Origin: Lumnitzera littorea
Lineage: Eukaryota; Streptophyta; Magnoliopsida; Myrtales; Combretaceae
Assembly (NCBI GenBank): GCA_024138015.1
Contig: JAMXBB010000004.1
Span: forward strand, 79,318,815 to 79,382,814
DNA: 64,000 nt
Reading direction: 5' to 3'
The notes under the pieces are model-generated. The model did not search any database, was not told where the DNA came from, and worked only from the letters and a program-made list of their open reading frames with translations. The position numbers and the translations under genes were made by a program. Below are positions 45,407 to 55,797 of this stretch, in pieces. How positions within the stretch are numbered: the first letter of the stretch is position 1; each line of letters starts with the position of its first letter.

Positions 45407-45928
45407 TATGGCTAGAAGCAAAATTCATTCTAATCCTCATGAACAAATCTAAACCCAACACACCCCCCCCCCGCCTCATACCCAAAAAATGAAGTGATTG
45501 GGTTAGTCTCAACCTCTAGTAGCTTGACTAATAGCGTAATAGAAAGGTATGAAAAACTAGCTTATATTGAAACACTATTAGTAGATGTTTATCCTAATGA
45601 TGGAGAGCATATGAAAAATGCAAAATATCTTTATAATGATATCACATATGATGTTGATACTCTAAAGGGAGTTCAAAGTAGTGCCATTAGAGAGATTGTA
45701 CTTAAGTACAATGGTTATTTTGAGAACCTTCCTAAAGAGTGGAAACTACATAGGTTGAGGAAGGATGAGAGAGTTTGTTTCCCTATTGACTGTAAGTTTC
45801 ATTTATATTTGAAGTATTACAAGTTTGGTTTGCATTTTCCTTTTTTTTTTCCTATTTTCAAAAAGCATTTTTCAATTATTTTTGAGTGTCATCAAGCATG
45901 TTTTCACCAAATACCTATAGGATTTTAG
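45407..45928 (+). pseudogene. Antisense gene of element E, N-terminal part
   Basis: It starts at ATG 45407 (MARSKIHSNPHEQI, then one TAA). It has a Pro run from a C11 tract near 45465, and 45494-45928 is open. Key blocks: LVDVYPNDGEHMKNAKYLYN, KYNGYFENLPKEWKLHRLRK, RVCFPIDCKFHLYLKYYKFG, then LHFPF. These align block by block with the antisense gene of element A (VDNYPKD, KYLYNN, RVCF, YMKYLDFGLHFPF). The product is of the PF04195-like 'gypsy type transposon' family. Homology stops near 45930, in the middle of that domain, shortly before the inserted LTR at 46012. Function unknown. Confidence 0.75.
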
Positions 45929-46011
45929 TCTCTTTTGAGATAATCTATGAAGAGCTTGAAGTTAGGGCTATGGTATAACTTTTTAGATACTTTTTTACAA
46001 TAAAGTGCTAG

Positions 46012-46368
46012 ATAGATGCTGTAGTTAATCTATGGATAAAATATTTTATCACTTCAGCTACTGAAGCTGAGTGAGAGCGGATAACAAACAACACAACATA
46101 GACAATATTGCATTTCACAATTGAAACATTTCAACCAAAGCCCGCAGGTTCAACTTCTCATATGCATTTACCCAATGAGGCATTTATTGCTAGCAATGCA
46201 GTATGCTATGCTCGTGCACGTGACATGCATCGGTACCGATATCTTATTCCCTCCAATTTTCATTCAGTTAGTCGATATAGTCGGGCATCTGAATATAATG
46301 TTTAAGAAACTATGGGCAATAAGGAGTTACTTGGGAGTAGGATCCCCACTAAATTGGACTACACATTG
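46012..46368 (-). repeat. LTR copy 2 (Del/Tekay-like), left fragment
   Basis: It matches 33080-33410 and 56120-56470, so the first 300 bp or so of the LTR as drawn on the plus strand are missing. The CRM-like element is inserted at 46369, and the LTR resumes at 52742 without loss (ACTACACATTG, then TAATAGTCTAC). Confidence 0.85.
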
Positions 46369-47227
46369 TGTTGTGAACTATGATCAAGAATAGATAAGGT
46401 AGGTTGCTGAATGGGTCCAAGCTTGCAAAAAGCTCAAAAAGGATTAATGGGGAAAAGTGCGAAAGGGTAAAAATTGAAGAATGAAGTAGTAAGCAAAACC
46501 TACGAATAGCTCCAAAGGATATGACACACTAATGGAACTTTCGAGGACTTACAGCACGATTTGATATGACGTACGAATTGGTCCGGTGAGGTTATTCACC
46601 ACCTAACCTTGCTTAAGAGAAAGGATAAGAGTAATGTCGAGATAAATAAATAGTATTTATGTAAGGAAGAAAAAATACTCAAAGTCTATATTAAGAATGA
46701 TATGATGTTCTTATAGTTATAAGTACAAGGGTATTTATACCCATAAGTTAGGGTAGCCTGCTTAAAATGGAAAAGACAAAAAGGGCATTTCCTAAGGGAG
46801 TAATATACAAGATACAAGGGGTAAAAATGAATATACAAGAAAAATAATCATTGGTGCAACAAATTCTGTACATGATACTATACACGTGGCAATGCTATAT
46901 TGGTGAGGTCGTTAGAAGATGTAGATAAAAAAGTACAAATTGATGGGCTTGTCCGAGTAGGGATGGCTTAGTGGGTTCGGACTTTCTCTCTCGAATTCTC
47001 AGCAATGAAGATGCTGAGTAATTGGTCGGTTCAGTATGGGAGAGTAATCATCAACTTAGCATACTGTAGAAAAATGGGAGGTCATACGGTATAGCATGAA
47101 GGGTGACTCTACAAGGAAATACTCAATCTCAGTAGGGGTTGGTTGGAATAGAATGATTTGTCATGCCGGCCTCTTTAGTCCTTGGGCTTGGTTGTGGTTT
47201 AGAGGTCCGGTAGTCTAATTCCCATCA
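46369..47227 (-). repeat. Element C 3' LTR
   Basis: Pairs with 51874-52736 along its full length. A minus-strand TATA box (GGGTATAAATACCC, 46731-46744) is shared by both copies. Over the first 300 bases the two copies differ at very roughly one site in seven, so the insertion is not recent. Confidence 0.92.
46731..46744 (-). promoter_or_regulatory. TATA box in element C LTR
   Basis: GGGTATAAATACCC on the minus strand; the equivalent in the 5' LTR is near 52239-52252. This is the probable U3/R promoter. Confidence 0.6.
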
Positions 47228-48680
47228 TTCCCTTCAGGTTGTTTTGGATTTAGGATCAAATCCGAATAGTGTTCGCTTAGTTCTTTGTCAAGGTGATATA
47301 GACTGAGGTCAACAATGTTAAAGGCATTAGAAACCCCATAGACCTTGGCCAATTCTAACCTGTAGGCATTGTCATTGATCTTTTGGAGGATTTTGAAATT
47401 TCTTTTCACTCTTGCAGATAATTTGTTCCTCCTCTTGTTCAGGAGTCGCTCCTTACTGAAGTGTAACTACACCAAGTCTCCCAATTGAAATCGTTTAGTT
47501 TTACCCTTAGTCTTTTCTTACATTCTTCGGCAGCTTGGTCTATGTACCAAGTGACCCTGTCATAGATGTGCTGAAGGGATTGTACTTTAGCTGTTGTATT
47601 AGGATCCTCTTATACGAGTATTGGTATAAGGGCGTAGTCGAGGGGCAACTCAGGATTGAATGCATAGACTATCTTAAAGGGAGTCTGCTTAGTGGTGTTA
47701 TGTATTATTTGGTTATAGGTGAACTTGACTACTGGTAGGCAGACATCTTAATCAACCAAGTTCTTGCCTACTACAGCTCGAAGTAATGATCCCAAAGTAC
47801 AATTAACTACTTCTGTTTGGCCGTTAGTTTGGGGGTGACATAAGGTACTGAAGAGTAATTTGGTTCCTAACCGATGCTACAGGGTTCTCCAGAAATGGCT
47901 TAAGAACTTTGGGTCTCTGTCAAAGACTACACTTCTTAGCACGTCATATAACCACATAATCTCTTGCAAGAAAAGAGAAGCAATAGTCGAAGCGTCATTA
48001 GTCTTGGTGCAAGGCATGAAGTGTGCCATCTTACTGAACTGATCCACAACGACCATTACAGAATCTTTGCTTTGGGTAGTTCATGGTAGTCTGAGACCAA
48101 AGTCCATGCTCAATTCAGTCTACGATCTTGTCGGGATAGGTAGGGGCATTACTTTCCCTTACTCGGCTTGGTATTTTGCCTTCTTGTACACAACACGGCT
48201 TTTGACAACTCAGTGCACATTTTTCCTCATTCTTGGCTAAAAGAATCGACCATTTGTCAGTTCATAGGTCCTCCTTTCCCCAAAATGTCTGGACAAACCT
48301 CCACTATGGGCTTCCCTAACTAATAGCTCCTTCAGTGAACAAGACAGTACGCATAATTTTCTATCTTGAAACAAGTAGCCATCCTCCACATGATATTCGT
48401 CTACTATGAAATTATGGGTCCAAAGTGCGGATTCTCGAAGTACTATTCTTTAATATTTGCAAACCTAAACAGCTTAGTCTACAGTTCTGATAAAAGTACA
48501 TGTCTCTTTGAAAGAGTATCAGAAACTATGTTGTTCTTTCCCTGCTCTTTCCCTACTTTTACTTTATTACAAAATTTAATCCTTCAAGGAATTAAACCCA
48601 TCTCACCTGTCACTTCGACAACTTGGTTTGACTCCGGAGGTACCTTAGCGATTCATGGTCAGTATATATGAAAAATTCTC
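47215..48680 (-). pseudogene. Element C integrase
   Basis: The C-terminal part is open (47215-47409): NFKILQKINDNAYRLELAKV, GVSNAFNIVDLSLYH and ILNPKQPEGNDGN, ending with TAG at 47215-47217. That stop lies inside the LTR, so the end of pol is encoded by the polypurine tract and the first LTR bases. The catalytic core is spread over 47900-48200 with stops and frameshifts. This tail without a chromodomain is like that of CRM-type plant elements. Confidence 0.8.
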
Positions 48681-49080
48681 TCAGCAGTAAATAATGTTGC
48701 CATACTTGCATTGTTCAGATCAGTGCCAAAAGTTCCTTGTCATACACAGAATAATTCAATTGGGGTCTTTGGAGCTTCTCACAATAGAAGGCAATTGGTT
48801 GGCCTTCTTACATTAGGATAGCGCCTATTCTAATGCCCGACGCATCACATTCTATCTAAAAAATTTTGTCGAAGTCGAGTAGTACTAATATCGGGGTGGA
48901 GGTCATCCTTTCTTTAACCTCGACAAAGCTCATCTCCTCCGTTTCTCCCCATCGGAAGTTAGTGTTTTTCTTTGTTAGTTTAGTAAGTGGCATAGTGAGG
49001 GTGTTGAAATTCCTGATGAATCTTTTGTAAAATGAAGTTAGTCCGTGGAAACTTCTCATATTAGCACAAGTAGTAGGAGT
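48680..49080 (-). pseudogene. Element C RNase H
   Basis: Minus-strand reading gives IECDASGIRIGAIL (about 48820-48860), PIAFYCEKLQ, NYSVYDKELLALI and YTDHESLRYL. The Asp, Glu and Asp of the gypsy RNase H (CDAS, DKELLA, TDH) are present. 48856-49059 is the connection domain, with RSFHGLTSFYKRFIRNF. Two stops interrupt it. Only one RNase H is present, unlike A, B and D. Confidence 0.82.
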
Positions 49081-49083
49081 CAG

Positions 49084-49800
49084 CTAATCAACAATTGCTT
49101 GGATCTTCTCATCATCGACTCGTAAGCCTTCTCTACTGACTACATAGCCTAAGAATACCACTTCCTCCTGGAAAAAGTAACATTTCTTTAGATTGCCGAA
49201 TAGTCTCTCGACATGAAGGATGTCCAGGATTGCTCTGAGATGTTTGTAGTGACTTAGCACGTCGGCATTGTAGATTAGGATGTCGTCAAAGTACACTATG
49301 TCACACTTTTCGATGAGATGTCTCAGTACATTGTTTATTAATCACATGAAAGTGCTCGGGACATTCGATAAGCTGAAGGGCATGACCATCTATTCGTAAA
49401 GTCTATATTGAGTCTTGAATGTGGTCTTCCATTTGTCGCCTGGTCTTAAGTAGATTTGATGGTAGCTAGATTTAAGATCCATCTTGCCAAAAATCTTGGC
49501 TCCACTCTGTTCATCCAATATGTCTTCTAGCCTCAGAATTGGATACCTGTATTTGATCGTGATTTTGTTCACGGCTTGGCTATCTATACACATCCACCAG
49601 GTTCCATCCTTCTTCAGCACTAGAAGTGCAGGCATAGGACAAAGGCTAAGAATCTCTCTTACATAGCTTCTTTCTAGCAACTCATTGACTTGATGTTGGA
49701 GTTTAGAAGCCTGCTTGGGATTCATCCAATAAGGTGGCTTATTCGATAGTGTAGTATCGAGTACTAAGCCAATGCAGTGCTTTATTCCCTAAGTTGGGGG
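49084..49800 (-). pseudogene. Element C reverse transcriptase
   Basis: 49390-49725 reads NELLERSYVREILSLCPMPA, then LLVLKKDGTWWMCIDSQAVN and IFGKMDLKSSYHQIYLRPGD. The catalytic box YFDDILIYN opens 49084-49296, followed by GYVVSREGLRVDDEK. YFDD rather than YVDD separates it from the Tat/Ogre elements in this window. The strip between the pieces (49296-49390) holds the MPF and NAPSTF-like region with one or two lesions. Confidence 0.88.
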
Positions 49801-50590
49801 TAACCCCTTAGCTAACTGTTCTAGAAACACGTTGGCATATTCATTTAACAACTCCTTGATCTCTTGAGGTAACTCACCTTGCTCCCTCACTTCCAACAGT
49901 TACCTAACCAATAAGATGGCCAGCTCATTAACATTGATGGTTTCTCGGAGCTCGGCTTTACTCATCATTAGAGCCTTCTTCGATCTGTGATAAAGTTTTG
50001 TCTACAACTTATTAACTTCTCTTAGTGGCATCGAATTCAACGTGATCTTCTAATCATCTTTCTCAAACATATACATGTTCTTGTAGCCATCATGCATAAC
50101 TCTCTTATCAAACAATCATGGCCTACCCAACAACACGTAGGAAGTGTACATAGGCAGTACGTCACAGAGAATCTAGTCAGAATAATTCCCAATAATGATT
50201 GGTAGTAGTATTTGCCGAGTGACATGTAATGATCCTTTCTCACTCAACTAGTGTAGCTTGTACGGCCTCGAATATGAAAAAATCAACAACTTTAATTTTG
50301 AAACAAGATTGGTTGATGCCATAATAGTGCAGCTTCCATTATCTACAATGAGGGTGCACATTTGATCATTCACCTTACAAGTGGTATGAAACAAATTCTC
50401 TCTCTGCTCTCCTTCTCTTGAGGGTTCTATTTTCATAGTACTTTAGATAACCATGAGTAACTAATTTAAGTCCTTAGGAAATATGTCCTCATCGATCAGT
50501 TCTTTCTCAGTATTTTCTTTCTTGGTAGGAACCTCTTCCTCCTTAGGTTTCTCATCCGTAGTCTCTACTTCGAGCTTCAGGATGTCTCCC
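49801..50590 (-). pseudogene. Element C protease region
   Basis: LFHTTCKVNDQMCTLIVDNG (about 50310-50410) followed by SCTIMASTNLVSKL carries the aspartic protease active site, with LIVDNGS in place of DSGS or DGGS. A second block, with RPWLFDKR-like text, is near 50100-50125. Frameshifts separate the parts. Confidence 0.72.
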
Positions 50591-51699
50591 TTGATGACCA
50601 TCATTCATCGATTTGGGCACAAGGTAGCCATGTCTCCGAAGCCCTAGCACTTGAAGCACTTGATATAGCTGGTCTTCCTGCTAGACCCTTACCCCTTCTC
50701 ATACGTTCAGCCAGGTACTACATCTTCAGGTTGGCCTTTTTGCTTGGCTCTTACATCAATCTTTTTGCTCGGCTCTGTAATCAAATGAGCTCGATGACTT
50801 TCCTGTTTGGGTCGGCTAGTCAACATCCTCGCCAGTATTGGGCTCCTTCTTTGCCTCTTTACTTATTGGGCAATCTTAACAACTTCATCCATTATATTGA
50901 ATCGTTGGAGCTCTACAATGTCTTGAATGTCTCCTCTCAACCTGTTAATGAACCTTGAGACTATTCGAGTTGGTGGTTCCTCCACTTTGCAATACATCAT
51001 AAGCATTTGAAACTCTTGAACATACCCGTCAACAGTTAGGCCTCCATGTCTCAGCTCCTGAAGCCGAGTGAATGTATCTTGGAGGTATGTTTTTAGTACG
51101 AATTTGTTTCTGAGCACTCTCTTCATCTCAAGCTAAGTGTTAATCTCTCGGCATCCCTCTCGTCTTCTTATGGCCTGAAGATTCTTCTACCACATTACGG
51201 TATATCCGGAGAGCTTAACAACAGCAATTCTCACCTTTTCATAATCCTTATACTAATAGTAATCAAACACACGCTCTACCTTCTCTTCCTAATTTAGATA
51301 CTCATCAACATTCTTAGATCCATTGAAACTCAGAATTCGAAGCTTCACATGGTCGAATGCTCTGGGCATTCATAAACACTCCTCTTCAAAATATTCCTCT
51401 TCTTCTTCATCAAGCTCTCTTAGGTCTATCCTTCGCCTTACTTGTTTGCTAACTCCTCTACCTCTAATAGGTTGAGCTGGGTTTTAACCTCTAATAGGTT
51501 AAGCAGTTTGTAGAGTGTTTTGCACGGCCTCAATGGGTCGGCAAGACAATACGTGAATAGCTCAGGTTAAATCTACTAAGAGGTTAACTACCTCATCAAG
51601 CCTCTTGTCAGTACTTCTAGGAGTTCCTTAAGATTGTTGTTTATGGTGGACAACTCCACTATCATCACCAGTACTAATATTCATATTTAGATCTATCAT
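50590..51699 (-). pseudogene. Element C gag
   Basis: It starts at ATG 51699 (MIDLNMNISTGDDSGVVHHK), 174 bp after the LTR. An acidic stretch ELDEEEEEYFEEE lies at about 51375-51415. The retrotransposon gag domain is open at 50863-51126 (RNKFVLKTYLQDTFTRLQEL, VDGYVQEFQMLM, FINRLRGDIQDIVELQ). A CCHC knuckle near 50600-50660 reads CFKC then GFGDMATLC; the usual His is Asp here and a stop precedes it. Confidence 0.82.
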
Positions 51700-51858
51700 T
51701 TTTCCTCATAGATTCAAATCTTAAACAAATACTTTAGGAAGTTAACAGTTAGCAATACAGCAGTCAAATGAACATAATAACTTACTCTGTTTCACATACG
51801 CAAAATAGAGTATAATAGAACTTTAAGAAGAACTACTATAGTTCACATAAAAACCTCT

Positions 51859-51870
51859 GCTTTAATACCA
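51859..51870 (-). other. Primer binding site, initiator-Met type
   Basis: On the minus strand TGGTATTAAAGC stands 3 bases after the LTR end. It matches the initiator-Met site TGGTATCAGAGC at 10 of 12 positions. Confidence 0.75.
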
Positions 51871-51873
51871 AGA

Positions 51874-52736
51874 TGTTGCGAATTATGACTAAGAATAGAC
51901 AAGGGCTGTCACTAGATGGCTCCAAGCTTACAGAAAGCTCGCAAAAGGATTAATGGGGAAAAGTGCGAAAGGGTAACGATTGAAGAATGAAGTACTAAGC
52001 AAAACCCACAAATAGTTTTAGAGGATATGATGCACTAATGGAACTTCTAAGGACTTACGACTCAATTCGATATGACGCATGAATTGGTCCGGTGAGGTTA
52101 CTCGCCACCTAACCTTACTTAAGGGAAAGGATAAGAGTGATGTCGAGATAAACAAACAGTGTTTATGTAAGGAAGAAAAAAATACTCAGAGTATATATTA
52201 AGAATGATATGATGTTCTTACAGTTACAAGTACAAAGGTATTTATACCCATCAGTTAGGGCAACTTACTTAAAAAAAAAAAACACAAAAAGGGCATTTCC
52301 TAAAGGAATAATGTACAAGATACAAAAGGGTAAAAATGAATATATAAGAAAAATAATCATTGGTATAACGGATTCTACACATAATACTGTATACATGGTA
52401 ATGCTATATTGACGAGGTCCTTAGAAGATGCAAATAAAAAAGTATGGACAAATGAGCTTGTCCGAGTAGGGATGGCTTAGTGAGTTCGAACTCTCTCTCT
52501 TGGATCTTCGATAATGAAGATGTCGAGTGATTGGTCGGCTTGGTGTTGGAGAGTAATTATCAACTTAGCATATTGCAGAAAAATGGATGGTTATATGACA
52601 TGGCATGAAGGGTGACTTGGCAAGGAAGTACTCTACCTTGGTAGGGGTTGGTTAAAATAAAAGGATTCATCGTGCTAGCCCCTCTAGTCTTCATGCTCGA
52701 CTGTAGGTTAGAGGCCTGCTAGCTTGATTCCTATCA
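51874..52736 (-). repeat. Element C 5' LTR
   Basis: Pairs with 46369-47227. In sense it starts TGATAGGAATCAAG and ends TAATTCGCAACA. Next to it on the right, AATTG begins the interrupted host LTR. Confidence 0.92.
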
Positions 52737-55399
52737 AATTGTAATAGTCTACTAATATAAAAAAGGGCAACAAGGAGCTACTTGAGAATAGGACCCCTAA
52801 CTTTGCTTTACAAAATTAGATTATGCATTGTTGTTCACCAAATCAAAGAGGCAACACCACCAAATTAGACTACATACTATAGTCTACCAAATTTGACTAT
52901 CAAAATAATCACAATGTTTGGGTAACATAATCTATATGGTTCCAAAAGCTGAGTTCACAAAGCCATGCTTTTTCCATGATCACCTGGAAGCCTCATTCTA
53001 AAAGTTCCGACCCGTAGGTTCTTTTTATACCATACCATGGCATGCTATGATATGCAATAACAACTCAAATATATCACTCAACACAACTAGTCTTTCAGTT
53101 TTATTCAACCTAGTGATCTAATTCTAGTTTCCAAACTCTCTCTAGCGAAATTCTAGTATCTTACTTAGGGCCACTTAGGTGAACACTTAGAAGATTAAGT
53201 TAGCAATCACTCAACTTTCCTAGTTAGCACAATCATTCGTAAGCATAGATCACCACCTAACGTAGCAACATAACAGTTTAACCAAGATATAGTTATTATC
53301 ATTCAAAATCACTACATCAACATCTACTATAGTAGCATATTGGTTTGCCCAAGATATACCTATATTTAATCAACATAGCATCAAACAACATGCAGTGTTA
53401 TAAGTAGCAATATATATACTCCAAGTATGGGTTATACCTACTTACCTAGTCTTAATAATAGTGCAAAATACAAAACTTTGTTACGTGGTCCTTCTTTACT
53501 TATTACAGCTATGAAAATATAAATGCAGCTTCCAAGTCAAGTACTAGTCGAATCTAAATTGTTATAAATTTCCTTATCGTATCTTTAATCTTTATTTAGC
53601 TGTCTTACTCATTTCCTATTCAATTTCAATAAACCTTATATTATCACGATCATTATTTCTAGTACTATTGATATATCTTAAGAATCAAAACTAATCAATA
53701 TTGTCAAAAACTCAAAAATGCCCTTTCGTATTACCAATTCAATTGTACATTATCATAATTCCATAATTAACTCGAATAAGCTTTAAAACTAAATTAAAAC
53801 CCTAAAAATCACACTTTCCAAACTTATCCAGTAACCCTTAATATACCCTAAAGTGTTCATTTGACATGGATTTATAAAATTTTAATAATACTAATTATTA
53901 TATTACATATTAAGCTAATATATAGGTTTATACTAGGAAAATACACAATAAATAGTATACAAGCCTGATTAATTTCACGAAAAATCCTATAAACTTATAA
54001 AAATATGTAGTTTAATTATTGATCATCAATTATACTAAACTAGCTATTATTAATGTTTACAAAAATAGTGATTTTAGCTCGGAATTACAAAAAATTAGGG
54101 AAAAATAAAAAAATTCATGTATGAGATAAAAACTAAATGTTCCAAATATCATTACAAACTTCCAGAAGTCTAAACATGTAGGGCTCATTTATTAATTTAA
54201 AAAAAAAACTAATTATTTCAACAATTCTATAAAATTGATAGTTTTATTCAAAATAATTATAAAAAGTACTAAACATGGATATTTTCCAAAATTCTTGTTA
54301 CTTCAATTTAATAAATTATATAAGTGTGTTATAAAAAAAAATTTAGCCTGAAGTAATGTTATTTAATATTTTGAAAAATTTATTTAAAATTCGTTTAAAC
54401 AAGGCACATTCTTACGCAAGTACCCTAAATCAATGTTATTTTAACAAAATAAAATTACTATATGAAATTATATGTAAAATAACCTAAGGAAACCAAATTT
54501 CATAATTTTATAAACTAATTTGATAATTTTAGTAAATTAATGAAAATTAGGTAGTAAAATTTGACTTACCAGCACACGGTGCTCCTTCCACCAACCTATG
54601 TCAGCCTACTTTCTCTCTCCACCACAACTTTAAGTCTTAAGTGGCTCTTTGTCAGGTTGCCTATAGCCTTAGGAACCATATTTCACAATATTTTCACACT
54701 ATTTTCTTCTATTTTTTCTGAATTTTTTTTCTAATTTTTATAAATTATGTTATTGTATTTTTAGAGTGCTAAAATGTTTTAAATGAGGGTTTGAGACCTA
54801 TTTATAGTTTTTCAAATTTTTTTAATTTAATAAAAATTGGACATGTGTATACCACATGTTAATTTTCTAATTTTCCAATTTCCTAGGTGGCATGTGTCAT
54901 TTTCTAGTTAATCAAGTATTGACTTATTATTTCTAATTAATCCCATGTTTCCACATAAATTGATGACTCATCTATTCATCTTTTAATTAGTTTTCCATTA
55001 TTTTATATTAATTTCCCTTATTTTAATAATTTATTATTATTATTATATGTATATATTTAATACATATAATGCATATGACATGTAAATACGTATATATTAT
55101 GTGTAATTTGACTTCATTTATTATTTTTGAAAGTTAATTAATTTATTTTTAATATCTTATTATATTTAAAAGCTTGAATTTCATGTTTATCAGCTTTATC
55201 GATAAATTGACGTTTTTTTCAAATTAATATTTTTATATAGCTTATTTTGAGAAATTGACTCCACTTAAATTACTTTATCTAACTTTTTTAACCTTATTAT
55301 GAAGTTTGAAATAAAATGAGTAACTTAGTCCGATACTCTAAATTTAGGGGTTTGGATCCTAGGGTTATTAAACTATCCGAAAAAAGCTGAGGTATTACA
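52737..55399 (-). repeat. LTR copy 2 (Del/Tekay-like), right fragment
   Basis: Collinear with 33415-36053 and 56465-59115, ending GGTATTACA at 55399. A minus-strand TATA box (CTATAAATAGG) lies near 54802-54812. A minus-strand CTAGGTAAGTAGG motif sits at about 53433-53446. This copy splits the antisense gene of element E. Confidence 0.87.
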
Positions 55400-55400
55400 A

Positions 55401-55658
55401 AATGTTGACAGTTCACCCTAATTATGAACTTCCTGCCTCGACTTTGCCGATGTCGATAATGATGATGATGGTAGTGATGATGAAGAAGATGTTGACATTA
55501 AGGACGAAGGAAATGGTCAAGGGCAAGTTGACGATCTTCCTGCTACTGTTGAAAACCCCTTACCTTTTAAAGAACCTACTCCAAAAGAAGCTCCCCTTAC
55601 TCTAATGGAAGTGTCCCTTGCCAATAAAGATCCTACTTTAGTTGATGCGCCTGAATAG
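55401..55658 (+). pseudogene. Antisense gene of element E, C-terminal part
   Basis: In one frame this reads SCLDFADVDNDDDGSDDEED, then acidic and Pro-rich text ending LANKDPTLVDAPE and TAG at 55656. The preceding bases give HPNYELP in a shifted frame. This parallels the tail of the antisense gene in element A (YPDYNLSYLNFADIDDK plus acidic residues). It is therefore the end of the gene that begins at 45407; the coiled-coil middle has been lost at the LTR insertion. Confidence 0.7.
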
Positions 55659-55797
55659 AACATTACTAAATAGGTGTCCAACTAAATATTCTCTTATTAT
55701 ATGAACTTTGTCAGGTTGAATGCCAACCTTTTCTTTTGTATTTTTTTGACTTATTTCAATTTCTTTGCTAATGCTTTGTATATTAGATTTTCATACA
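55659..55797 (+). other. 3' flank of the E antisense gene
   Basis: Non-coding AT-rich stretch between the stop codon and the solo LTR. Nothing else seen. Confidence 0.5.

Larger units (their letters stand above)
46369..52736 (-). mobile_element. Element C: CRM-like chromovirus
   Basis: A full-length element of 6.4 kb on the minus strand. LTRs of about 860 bp begin TGATGGGAATT and end TTCACAACA in sense. Flanks are CATTG (46364-46368) and AATTG (52737-52741), a target duplication with one change. Sense order: LTR, initiator-Met type primer site, gag, protease, RT, RNase H, integrase, polypurine tract, LTR. Pol text (LLVLKKDGTWWMCIDSQAVN, FGKMDLKSSYHQI) and a pol end that reads into the LTR fit the CRM clade. 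No separate chromodomain is visible. It lies inside LTR copy 2. Confidence 0.88.
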
